DNA of 45,976 nt from a virus: positions 1-45,976 of IMG/VR virus record IMGVR_UViG_3300021961_000163. One strand, given 5' to 3'. The notes under the pieces are model-generated. The model worked only from the letters and a program-made list of their open reading frames with translations. It made no database searches and was not told the DNA's origin. Numbering within the stretch: position 1 is the first letter of the stretch; each line of letters opens with the position of its first letter. Below, in pieces: positions 25,601-30,500 of this stretch. Made by a program: the position numbers and the translations under genes.

Positions 25601-26329
25601 TTCAACCTCAGAAGAGATGGTACATTCTACTCGCTGACTCTGACCGAAGGTGTCCAGTCCACAGTCATCCGCCCAGAAAATAACATCATCGTCTCGCTCA
25701 ATGGTGTTATCCAAGAACCTGGAGTTGGTTTTGAGATTGTTGGTTCTAGAATTATCTTCTCTGAAATTCCTCGCGTGGGATCGACCTTTGTCGCATTCTC
25801 CTACGTTGGATCTGAGGCAGACGTTGACGCTGCAGATATTGTCCCACCAATCGAGCCTGGTGACCTAATCAGCATCGAAGGCGAAGTTGAAGATCGTGAG
25901 GTTGCGGTTATTGAGTCCTCCAACTCCCTAATCACCTTCGATTATCTTGGATCTGTCTTTGGTAAGGATGCTGCTGCGTCGGCCATTCTGACATCGGGCA
26001 CTATCGAGAAGGTATCTGTGACCGCACCTGGATCTGGTTACACAAGCAGACCTAACGTTAGAGTTGACTCCATTTCTGGTTTCGATGCCCAAATTAAGGC
26101 ACTGATTGGTGTTGCTGGTGTTACCATGTCCACTCCTGGATCTGGTTATCAGAATCCTGACGTTGCTGTTGAAAGCACCGTGCCCGATGATTGGACTGCT
26201 CCCAATTTGGCTGCTTATGGTGAAGAGGTGATTGACCCTGAGATTGTTGGAATCCAATCTGCTTCTGCTACGGATACGCTGACAACTGACCCCCCATTAA
26301 TCAATGGCGGCGTCCTTATAAATAACTAA
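7676..26329 (+). CDS. Giant gp7-like baseplate wedge protein, 6217 aa
   Basis: A single frame of 18.65 kb occupies the T4 gene 7 position. Three segments resemble the C-terminal half of T4 gp7: FVDDYSPLFNKFIEYYYK near 17-34; DFYSTKGTSYSVSYLFKLLY near 701-720 (T4: DFYSTKG--ASYKFLFKVLY); and SISDWKNILIKNVHPASFK near 3495-3513. Between and after them lie modules: GSGY beta-repeats (about 300-620, 1130-1350, 3025-3270 and near the end); a YHYH-like domain (1425-1553); an EF-hand loop (1612-1623); a propeller-like stretch (1830-2240); LamG-like domains (2250-2440 and 4070-4275); Cys-marked helical repeats (4310-5030); a carbohydrate-binding-like jelly roll (5180-5420); and 'LNGV-Q-PG' fibre units (130-290, 3590-3660, 5885-6045). 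gp7 lies at the wedge periphery, so extra modules would face outward and could contact cells. It is about six times the T4 gp7 length. No frameshift or stop was seen. Confidence 0.72.
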   Translation: MSINKVSQSVANQTPQFVDDYSPLFNKFIEYYYKSQEKTGYGQNILNEFLNYLNIDKLDVGILGGATTTVDDISTTDATIFVENVDTFLANDGSVLIDDEVIYYEKAVQSPSIGLNPGISYEQVKLKWSALANLVELFDGVTTEFRLTSQDTPISPPSAAHLIVKIYDQYLIAGVDYTVSADRIVFTEAPRARLTSDSTELSQITYLSGFVENPIYTLDNISGSFGEGKRTFRVFRDNVQYQPIVDEYVIAIYDGQILTPKTDYAFDGSLVTFSFTPITGRRLDLFSIEAPIPSFGNGAVGYSRVNDQGQLTSVEVSDGGSQYRFEYPPKVSIKPNGNGSGGSATPLINGIKNVTLLKGGRGYSDSNPPTVSIEDPTKPGSTVAIIKANVVNGSVTGLETLSSGSGYTFTPRVTFVQPGGAVLAEAQMVYGENGGSLNGAPAIINGGQGYTTPPEIYVDEPTGLNPIKASLRANLTNGVITSITVLNAGQGYNSPPRIAVINPTGAQVLQTTVDGNGRVIDIELLSGGSGYEDIPSVYIVDDRIDTSGVYIGGTGAKATASIFNGQITDINITDFGSGYSAVNPPQIVIQAPPQAEASVEIGLNEITGFKVINNGQDYERCRFEGCARAASAITSYTQRGEAVFSNETTAAEHTSGSVVKCLDALFVKRLLDKYIKQFLPDIPELDYDSIDVRNAIKNIKDFYSTKGTSYSVSYLFKLLYGENVSITYPKDQIIKPSAATWEINTVLRATLVSGDPANIKDALIEQVEDIADPNIKNASALVENFISIATSTDIIYELVLSEETIVGTFLVPYKTKLAEPLGETNNIITVDSTIGWPERNGEFVIDETEVVQYKEKSLNQFIECTRGVGSVARIWDSATVVTSNFQVYLNRGTAQEVVMNVVGIVDAQQTTLTDTGSYYLPGDKLTVSKLGGSSNEPQLTTWLYNVKKLLEVESVTFGGINNQSATVTTSSPHGLLVGDQVTVYGANPIIYNGTFLVTSRDSSTVFQYTLAQPAAVVPQGNILISVDLNKGKSGSDAINKAISPYTTNVQNSFFNREYVYVASTGIPNYEIGPFLGSAFLPGNQRKLNRFPFEITTISTKDETKPGSIGTWVNGVSILSYKSTQKKTFGAVTSISIDNAGTNYDAANPPTMTISSGGGSGAAATVVVDGSLTDIEVINGGSGYTSSPLVSIVGGGGSGASATAIITKGVVSRILINNGGSGYTSQPLVTIVGGGGSGATGVASVRGGIKEVNITAGGASYTSVPIVSLSSGQGAVAQAIVNNGRIISIAIIAAGSGYTTAPEVTIQGDGFGAIAKATIDTDGENAGRVTGIQILNRGIGYTQGLTSIGLNSIGQDAKFTANVFEWTYNLQETANFDSAQGTLFEGLNIQYGGEYSHISNPQRLRYLLGDNLFVNGIGLIKEQETSLEHSPIIGWAYDGNPIYGPYGYLDPTDQSSEISRIRSSYALKPNLIYDEETNIVPARIDGPALTTDPSGTYIDDYQYNFGSGDLDQYNGRFCKTPEFPSGRYCYFVTIDATEDGNPVFPYVLGPSYNSVVDIWNLQDSAIQQNIPTGVVRYRDPYENVDIDVERTPNASTNALTTEAGDILLFEVEDENRDGIIDQAEIDDPEEMFEESPLQLFDYFPSVKFDSKVDIEVETITRFEDASVTGFTIENAGENYQVNDRLVFDNTDTGGSGASARISKIKGETVSAYTFETVDNINYGILTTEDPHNLVIGDKVFVDYTPVTENTNKEYTVRQYKGIEEVVVNVNGAGYNTDIPPTVVIDGDGEGGEIEAIVNQVGAITEFNILNFGSGYTKNPRVILSHPQVFKKADYYVSTIGHGINDERQTVVNDVFVDETKEVYLCGYTIDSAGDRIGVISKLNATGVKVWEVTVVPNQPDNLEAKYLSFNKLLIDGNDIWVVGDVRPNRLILDGYNPDISLIKLTQDSNGLTANLTFQKAYAGISGSTRADHVTSLEKISNTRFIIGGYTNTNSAYPYDAFLAVLDTTGSFTVKRKLASTTKSEKVTDIVVGEDGYIYFTMETAANSTTTDLNVAFGKVSVTTNTIDVAWIKETSNSLYSFTNSSLAVDEFNEYYITAGLRLKATPTTKDSFWVGKFDTDGAKIWAYRYVAPVDGPVDVVDTTEIDIFGDLNLAYTQTDSTTSKTTVCTVKVKYDGSIQKHTKNELASKLASTTKNKIEGFAAKSLAVDESGDVHVFGQSKWNRNEFILKFDSDESDLTEHYNPIGFGTGGSFLIDENVAKIYGYQPLVSTTVWENAYLKVPGTELTTVLNDDWTLEFFVYKDSTESQTLSQGYQTLVGIGGARDATGGLWLGYDQSTGNLKLVISDNTTPIISAGAGLSSTQTTLFANDTWAKYSLQRNGNTFVVWVNGVQILTGTGSNLSFGNKDLYFGNQIGWGPTATDFASDRQGQFRLDHVKLRNRAVTPTVPSDIVTIPSAGAFPFAYDWTDDAWFTNYLNRYDYVNYQGLGIKIDKNTDSVRLGTFDIFTNSEVKLVRSAITPVVGVDVTITTVGYPLSDLGFQSLNYDDANTVYTVSGSGVQGGSTQLTYEQDVWSGRTATIPAPGSQKVKATAIVKDRYFFKVTETSKIDNIIGLQINQPFKFTVGAKLLLNTEAGAFVNSGYITSLDYENNIAYVAINNNTWTDDLNTGVLSTERFDEQSTYGIRGPIPDDVNEMPAYQFVEVGFTPSIGEFSINLANFDVPEYLGIGGTNNLDQYARFKPFLVDQYQVKIEEVSGVTNYVVGSVVNLSSNQVSYNPDYTQIDITGLTGVTKITLITNLNKVLQVTGVVRSDLVYVITSSAHYLSSKENIFVDGNPQASDEYNGAFSVKDVIGVKEFTYQLSATATTDPSVNAGSVSIFAKSPTLKMYYGHQYVFDLSHSSMRDANLSFAKDSLYKLEYSFNLITREGIPGVTGGGVGASTVSFTVARDQVTNISYYFDPSRPGDDSPVIPGSYLDVVTSPYKGEFDITSTSGGTITTGDDTMRFPLLNEPEGPATVSSASYSTSSEKAVGSIADIRIVNKGGFYTRLPIISDILSNRKIERVQINEPGTEYAVGRYDSVPISGDGEGGFVSLIVDDTTDDFGSTIPGQIISATVTSAGKGYTTAFIDVESIPNILGPGLTGSGADLEVVIPPFGTGAAIFTKGENVGKIKKLKNNNFGYDYPHDYTLRPEITFPINAQLTSTSILSSITVTDPGSGYSQAPAVVITGGGGSGAIAEASIKNGRLDSIIVKDPGSGYSSTPDVSLRSSFNYVINLDLGLLQFAFPHGIQNGAPVSLNVVDTGDGAEFPLAAGALGRLNGSTTYYAISGTAQSLDDDQLKLAITETNAELGDAISFANVGTGRQQVLTESFGATAVANVTTSIFLEGELVYQGDSIETATATGYVSTNEGWQIGPRVLKIIDYEGNFIAGERLTGVISKSSGIISDIKIATGVLEIGSITQTTGQFIDDVGKPSEIIQRVQDSFYYQDFSYAVKSSVSISDWKNILIKNVHPASFKVFGELNLDEYAFIPNKETAFQLTKSVELAQQATVPNIQNFTLVEPVYQEFNNTEVLFRQKRLTSSENILTSVVQRIDDVSNLFDGIRTAFPLTVQGDTVVANANQMMIILNGVTQTPGTSFTIQGDSIVFSEPPQPDASVRYVVVEIEQINTQEMTFSNVSGIFPNPGMTVVGGSSTARFTVTSVVGNSIFGFKTTNTNFIPGELVTVGATGFAANITTLTNIVNNGLFIFGETVTNFEGDTAKVEEINLEKGQEIPRALLRYTIGLSTTQFEVIQIDGTEAPLPDGTFTIGQKYQFGSELFEVTGITNGDQSTTLTVLRGRDGTTSTQQLEDSPIYGTEITITNRLILSKTTGTYQSTPGLYDIQLNDIVVAAGSGVVARIVSTQVYTDPVTNEPIPSVTISDGSSFFGLLFNRLISTTYPNAIIDDIGSSQISIVDFNDNESPFDLRFPTNELVNNYIIKSSNESGDFTENEFIRNFTIDYGNAVGQPVAGDEGIVRKLSYKIQSTNGSGFFNPGQIIRSRNSKAEVIGYSQARRVVFLGKMGRCKGTGEDYHTATFNNSAQLDTAQKKFGNTSLLLDSATTDYLSIPTSTEFGFGTGAFTIECWIRPNDVSAGDRHIFDMRDNGSDANAGRLYIATNQLRFNIGGSDILTSGATTLAADTWYHVAVSRNGTSIKIFIDGNEVGSNTNSTDLGSTKRIFIGSNFSASNVFSGHIDEVRVSNTARYTEAFTPRNGIFQGDNNTKLLLHFEGADGQTYTDDWSGQASWAEGDQFANDAILETSKLTGSPAGFVGKTHRYLDSANLLKANAKFLAEEVVAQLLVQYPSLVIPGGNINCVDDLEDVVEQMVEDLRNGSNNHMWDAAAIYVDRSANPVTLNHIETEIDETIWAYTRLKDLAKEVINNLLVTVTGSHGYTQVTDASLTDSSSSVLSTFTPTTGTTYDPATGVLVLEIGSHSLTTSNRITLAEEGLVFTCTDDGNLLQLAHPRSTDPAFEKVLPITAVTATTITVNVGNAGSASGSAHTFVSATSGAVIVLDYTSADCADVKNTIDSLMDILIDTLTEADTPTVATNNTGDWLGTITKVSPVYEYIGAVADGFIDVPFDISYHDAANDIVYTNQIDLSSRNRFYDAANLIRLNKAPIVDKTAYDLIQRYPDLALDMPRNGDGSGSGTARCKTDLGLILDNIAKDIESGGNENTIRAIESYLGVNDEIQHIRLQLLQSLYAHTRLGYYMKQAINGDLTEDNTDNVIVGDWGITNDPGGCANVQTAIDTLIDLANDMLAPTGDRYRDAGDLLYFNRDFIADETVGHIDSTLSYVLGNTLYQSFQYPDGVNGRDRCKVDITLVIESLITDLLTGGNSNTIKAIEFYVTSRLGINFVEDQILATLEAYNHVKFLGTKAINNLLYPRSSATTGDQYAAQYTSLAPYRDATITDSNGGVYSDSDCADVKQAWNTLMDTLIDTLSPSGDVGKAVSKLVLFNKNFYKEELTQEVDRQWGPGTWVYNDFIDGIVDDVIHDVVITDVSDDNIRYQETYTIDVRIFGTRISEGAIVEQRTAPVGGTVLRTAVVLEVFQDTWYGISNNPGIDSLFLSSMVIAEVEDPFNTGNAPDDGPWQNSGYHWYVGYPTDPFYTQAQIATYGPNRFWGDLKVPYIDKPANIQTIAKAQTITSLIDNFSVGTNLWQFPEFFTYNWNRVGTTVYENSDLSPDGTYTADRVFSSGGYYGYHFLYRDYNLTSYETFDNGFLRFDNVSNTGFDDGSTDTTQTYTVSYFVKGQLPYPTSYWPNDGAKYIRFQLQLISAGAQSQYVWFDADLLNGTVGNAFNLLGGVNIDDYGIIGHGNGWYRVYMTITFGFGFDILRSETIIRSLQGALVHADNRSDRYILYWGAKLNRGSIDAYRSTGFYTYYPSTEYNVKKYALEKLRVYMTQAMRLEMGYSGRYSGFLTWAEANPTASSFYLNNVGSTEDGKYQRIVRYLMDIISNQLENTNAVNSIISESGISIPSSTYGAIQYYPGIWRDYPTPLGGGIDQADSFYGRLSDAYAEVSRLAGNEAKLVKQFKRFRLTGDIIDGPFIMNETCQKQGDPGITGVIYGFTSDENFNYVDVEVTAGTFQIGDFLVGATNSTTAQIAAIENRIQITKLIGDFDQNVEFKGYTSDTTATVVEFIKAEAAVLQNTGGKLTVDTETLVGNFETTSVVYAENSEQYLDVSKFSGLDVSVGQRIVSDGYIRFGVNVLQGLDDFRVGNRIYKIVNGIQDVNTYAIITEVDLDSNYIYATAVFGNISNGDIIGDYGVGESFPVGYASVTSKVSVAGQGAALVQDIKDVALNKRLYLTDIIGNFDTRDAIRAAFPESGAISNDYRAVITDKVELSARVRRFFKGFDGNTTTFKLTTNNGDPYFPDPAGHMLIFINGILQPPGANAAYTAFSDTIEFSEAPELGSAFTGFYVGKLRQLDDISFDFDSLRQSFNLRRDGTFYSLTLTEGVQSTVIRPENNIIVSLNGVIQEPGVGFEIVGSRIIFSEIPRVGSTFVAFSYVGSEADVDAADIVPPIEPGDLISIEGEVEDREVAVIESSNSLITFDYLGSVFGKDAAASAILTSGTIEKVSVTAPGSGYTSRPNVRVDSISGFDAQIKALIGVAGVTMSTPGSGYQNPDVAVESTVPDDWTAPNLAAYGEEVIDPEIVGIQSASATDTLTTDPPLINGGVLINN
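7681..7688 (+). promoter_or_regulatory. Perfect TATAAATA box inside a start codon region
   Basis: TATAAATA starts three bases after the ATG of the giant gene (codons for Ile-Asn-Lys). It matches the T4 late box exactly, but transcripts from it would miss the start codon, so it may be a coincidence of the coding sequence. Confidence 0.3.
8570..9560 (+). repeat. GSGY beta-repeat block 1 (coding)
   Basis: Roughly 30-45-residue units are built on 'GSGY--PP-V-I' followed by a Gly-rich turn and 'A-I-NG-I--I-I'. Copies include GGRGYSDSNPPTV, GSGYTFTPRVTF, GQGYTTPPEIYV, GQGYNSPPRIAV and GSGYEDIPSVYI. They probably form a beta-solenoid or a chain of small beta-domains inside the giant protein. Confidence 0.8.
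11060..11720 (+). repeat. GSGY beta-repeat block 2 (coding, 117-bp period)
   Basis: Tandem copies include GGSGYTSSPLVSIVGGGGSG and GGSGYTSQPLVTIVGGGGSG, 117 bases (39 residues) apart, first near 11207 and then near 11324. The two are also close at the base level, which suggests fairly recent tandem duplication or gene conversion. More diverged copies follow (GSGYTTAPEVTI, GIGYTQGLTSI). Confidence 0.85.
16750..17480 (+). repeat. GSGY beta-repeat block 3 (coding)
   Basis: Units such as GKGYTTAFIDVE, GSGYSQAPAVVITGGGGSG and GSGYSSTPDVSL repeat the same pattern as blocks 1 and 2. They lie just upstream of the third gp7-like segment of the giant protein. Confidence 0.8.
20600..22760 (+). repeat. 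Cys-marked helical repeats in the giant protein
   Basis: Successive units of about 180-220 residues begin with a '-Y-DA--L---N--FI--E' helix (HRYLDSANLLKANAKFL, NRFYDAANLIRLNKAPIV, DRYRDAGDLLYFNRDFI). They contain 'C--D---I---I--D---GG-N-TI-AIE-Y' and end with a Cys helix (DCADVKNTIDSLMDILIDTL, GCANVQTAIDTLIDLANDML, DCADVKQAWNTLMDTLIDTL). The first unit carries a beta insertion near 20940-21330. The fourth is partial. Confidence 0.8.
26317..26324 (+). promoter_or_regulatory. Late promoter box TATAAATA
   Basis: This is an exact match to the T4 late box, placed at the extreme 3' end of the giant gene and ending 19 bases before the ATG at 26344. It would give a separate late transcript for the 407-residue fibre-like gene and those after it. 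Confidence 0.7.
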
Positions 26330-26343
26330 AAATTAGTAGACTG

Positions 26344-27567
26344 ATGGCAAAACAGACTATTGGATTGGGCGTTTCCGCCAACGATAACACAGGGGATTCT
26401 CTGCGTGTCGGTGGCGAAAAGGTAAATGATAACTTTAACGAGTTATACTCGTCATTGGGAAATGGTAGTACCTTGCAAATGAGTGTTACTGGTGCTGGTG
26501 TTGGTCAGGTTTTAAGATACAATGGGTCTAGTTTTGCTCCTGCAAATTTTAGTCAATTAACATCTTCCCTAGACGTTAATGGCAATTCTATTATTTCCAC
26601 ATCCAACGGAAATATTAATATTGCTCCCAGCGGTACAGGTGACATTACACTTGCTGCTGGTAGTGTTATTAGCACCTTTGATGGTGCTACTGGCACAGTA
26701 ACTATTCCTACTAGACTGACATATACCAACGAATATACATCTTTAGGAGTTGCACCTTCTGCTACAACTTATCCTGGGTATTTCTTCACTATTAATGGTA
26801 ACGATAGCCCATATGTAAACATTAACATTTCTGCTGGTGGTGTTGGCGATACACCAGCAAGATTAGTTACTGAATACTCTACAGCAGATCTCATCAAAGA
26901 TATCAACTACGCTACTAGTCCTACAAACGGTCAAGTGCTCAAATGGAATAGCACAAACCAAGCTTGGCAACCAGGAGATGATGCTGCTGGTCTTGGTGCA
27001 GTTAACGTTTTTGCCACTGTCGTTGCTGATACTGGCACTACAACAGCAGATAGTCAGACTGACACTTTAGTTATTGCTGGCGGAGATAATATTATTACTA
27101 GTGTTGCTGGTGATACGGTAACGATCGATTTTGACGGTAATATCACTACAACTTTTGCTGCCTTAACAGACACTGATGTAACTAGTCTTACACAGGGCGA
27201 CATGACCTATTGGAATGGCACCGATTGGGTTCCTACAAGGTCTCCTGTAATTTGGTGGGAGTTGAATGCTAATGGTGAAGCTGACTATACTTTTGCTGGT
27301 CCTGGTTTTGCAGGTACTGTATTTGATCCAACTCTATATGTTTATAGAGGTTTCACATATGTGTTTGATAACTCTGTGCAAGGTGGCGGTCACCCCTTCA
27401 GAATTCAAACTACTCCTGGATTAACTGGCACTCCATACACTGCAGGTCAATCTGGTAGTGGATCGGGTGTATTGTATTGGACTGTCCCCCTCGACGCTCC
27501 TAACACACTATATTATCAATGCACTTTACATGCATTAATGCAAGGCACAATCAACGTCGTAAGTTAA
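26344..27567 (+). CDS. Fibre-like protein with gp9/gp10-type N-terminus and cupredoxin-like C-terminus, 407 aa
   Basis: Residues 2-38 (TIGLGVSANDNTGDSLRVGG and EKVNDNFNELYSSLG) match the N-terminal pattern of T4 gp10 (GNVVDDGTGDYLRKGG with KINENFDELY) and of gp9. In T4 these N-termini attach to the baseplate. The middle is a beta-rich, Thr/Gly-rich shaft. The last 110 residues look like a cupredoxin domain: YRGFTYVFDNS, then GGHPF (His350), then YYQCTLHALM (Cys393, His396, Met399). That is the ligand order of type-1 copper sites. It is likely a small baseplate-attached fibre or tip. The gene lies between the gp7-like and gp8 genes, has its own late promoter, and is followed after three bases by the 1393-residue gene. 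Confidence 0.78.
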   Translation: MAKQTIGLGVSANDNTGDSLRVGGEKVNDNFNELYSSLGNGSTLQMSVTGAGVGQVLRYNGSSFAPANFSQLTSSLDVNGNSIISTSNGNINIAPSGTGDITLAAGSVISTFDGATGTVTIPTRLTYTNEYTSLGVAPSATTYPGYFFTINGNDSPYVNINISAGGVGDTPARLVTEYSTADLIKDINYATSPTNGQVLKWNSTNQAWQPGDDAAGLGAVNVFATVVADTGTTTADSQTDTLVIAGGDNIITSVAGDTVTIDFDGNITTTFAALTDTDVTSLTQGDMTYWNGTDWVPTRSPVIWWELNANGEADYTFAGPGFAGTVFDPTLYVYRGFTYVFDNSVQGGGHPFRIQTTPGLTGTPYTAGQSGSGSGVLYWTVPLDAPNTLYYQCTLHALMQGTINVVS

Positions 27568-27570
27568 TAA

Positions 27571-30500
27571 ATGGCAAGAATCGTACCTGGATCTGGGGCT
27601 GTAATTAAACCAATTTTTAACGAGACATTTGGTGTAAGAGCAGTCGAAGTTTTGGATGGTGGGTCTGGATATGACTCTACCGATCCTCCTAGATTAACTG
27701 TGACTGGGTGCGGCACACCTGTTACTGAAGCATTACTATATCCAATCATTGATGATGACTCGGGTAGGATCGTTCACGTTAGAGTGCTTGCTTCTGGAGA
27801 AGGATATGATCCATTAAGACTGTCTCTCCTACCATTACAAGACACCCCAACCATTGTAACTTCTTTTGATATCAGAAGGGTCTGGCAGAGTAGTGCAAAC
27901 TCGATTACATCCAGTGCATATCAAAGATTAGGTCAACAAATTACAGATAGACTTGTAATTAGAAGTGACAATCACCCAAAACCAGCAGACATTGCTGGAG
28001 AAAGAGTTCCTGGTGGCGGATCTTTAATCGATAGACAATTCAATCAGACATTCATCTATCGTGGTGGTAAAGATGTACCATTCTTTGGTGCAAGATCGGA
28101 TCAATTCAACAAAACAACTGGCATTCTTGCCAATGGCGTATTATTACACACTCCAGAATGGGGACCAGCGGGCAATCCTCCTGCAGGATTTGCTATTGAC
28201 GTTGTAAAATATCCCTTCATTAAAGGTTTAGATCAATATGGTGGTGCAGTAGACAACGATGTTTACTATTACCATTCCAGTAAGGTAATCAATCACTTCT
28301 CTCTTCCAAACGGTGTATTTGAGAATGGTAATCTCCAAACATTTGTTTGGGGCATCAAAGTAGAGTTTGACAACGTATTACTACCCATTTCAAATCTCGA
28401 TGAATCTCTTGGGGATATTGAGGTTGGTAGAATTGTTGAGAAAATTGGCGGCGGTGGCGCAGGCACCATTGCTAAAATTGTAAGAGATGGGCAAAATAAT
28501 GTTACTAGAGTATACCTAAGATTAGTTTCTGGAAGTTTTGAAGAAAATGATCTACTCTTAGGTACTAATGGTTTTGTATTGACTGTTGGTGATGATCCAA
28601 TTCTATTCCCCAACGGCATTTTTTATATCAACTTTGGTGCAGATGCTCAGGAGTTTGGAGACTTTATTCCAAACGAATGGTATTTCTCTCCAGAGAATAT
28701 TAGAGTACAGAGAAACTATCAAATTATTTGGGATTCTTCACACCCATCAAACCTACCATCCGAAATGCATACTGGGGGTCACCCAATGCAATTCAGTACG
28801 ACTGCAGATGGTCTACTGAATAACGGAGATTTATATTACAATAGCACTGGGACATCTAATGCGATGTCCGTTGACTATCAAGACGAATTTGCTCCCACAT
28901 TCATTATGAATGCGGACGAGTCTAATAGAATCTATTACTATTGTAAGTATCACCGATATATGTCGGGATATGTTGGCGATGAAGGTTATATGATTCTGGA
29001 CCCAGAGTTGCCATCTGAGGAACCAAGAAATACCTATTACATTAGAGATTACTGGTTTAGCAACGGGATTATTGATTACTCTCGACATGCCAATGGACAC
29101 TCCAAGATTCTTGGTATGTCCTTCGATGGATATCCCATCTATGGTCCATGGGGATATAATACAAGCGGTAGTGCTGTCAGAATGACATCTTCTTTCCGTT
29201 TAAAAACGGTTGATGAAAGAGAAGGCAACAGACCTACAGTTACTACACCAGGCACTGTTACATATACGGTTACATATACAAATAGTAAACTTACAATTGA
29301 TGGTAATGTACCCGCATTCCTATCCCTAGAGAGAGGTAAGACGTATGTCTTCAATCAAGATGATGCCTCTAACAATAGTCAATATCTTCTTTTCTCCGAA
29401 GTAAATGGTGGTTGGCATGTTGGCAATCCACCTTCTATTGGCGATACAAATTATCTTTATACCAATGGCATCACATATACACTAGATGGTGTTAATGTAA
29501 CCTATCAAAATTATATTAGTGGATTCAACACTGCTACCGAGAGAAGACTTACAATAACTCCCAGGGTCGATTCACCCAGTTTGCTGTACGTTATTGCATA
29601 TACTCAAGCATCTGCTGGTTTTAGGACTGTCCAAACAGGATATCTTTTGGGAGATCTTGTTAGTGACTACATTTATGATTCTGCTGTTGGTGATCTTGAT
29701 GAATTTAACGGTAAGTTTGCAGTAACGCCAGAGTATCCAAATGGCACATATGCATACTTCATGACGGAAGATGGCAATGGCGATCCCGTTTATCCATATG
29801 TGATTGGTCCAAAATATTATGGAGCACCCGTTTTTGAAGGACAAGAATTGCAAGCACCTTCTATACAATATCCATCTGGTGCTGAAGGTGAAGTTATTCT
29901 TAATGATCAAGGAGAAGTATCTTACATTAAGATGACTAAAAATGGTGATGGATACTTTGGACCCACACAAGCAAAAATTCTCGGCGGACAAGGTAGCGAT
30001 GCTACTGGATCGGCAACCGTTCAGAGTATTACTGGTCTGGCACTCTTAAATCCTGGTAGATCTTTTGCCACCCCACCAACTCTAATTTTTGAAGGTGGTG
30101 GCGGTCAAGGTGCAACAGGATCTGCATCTATTGACACCGCAGGTAAACTGACTAGTATTACAATTGTCAATCCTGGTGAATTCTATCAAACCCCACCATA
30201 TATTTACATCACTGGCGGTGGTGGTTTGGGAGCAAAAGCAGTTGCTAGAATTGACCAGGGATCAATTGTTGGTATTGATATTACCGATCCTGGTACTGGT
30301 TATATTAATCCACCTCAAATTATCTTCACTAAACTAGTAAACCTCAAGAGAAGGGCTTCAAATCGACAGTCTTACAACTCTACTCAAGGTGTGATGACTG
30401 GTTTGCTTAAGAATGCAACTGCTTCTGAAGGCACAATTTACGTTTCTTCTACAGATGCTTTCCCTGGATCTGGTAGATTTATTCTCAATGGCGAAACCAT

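Noticed and set aside
7676-26329. Possibility that the giant ORF is an assembly artefact joining several genes
   Set aside because: The frame is intact over 18.65 kb with consistent codon use, gp7-like segments occur in the correct order along it, and no internal terminator or late-promoter gap was noticed. Artefact is unlikely, though it cannot be excluded from sequence alone.
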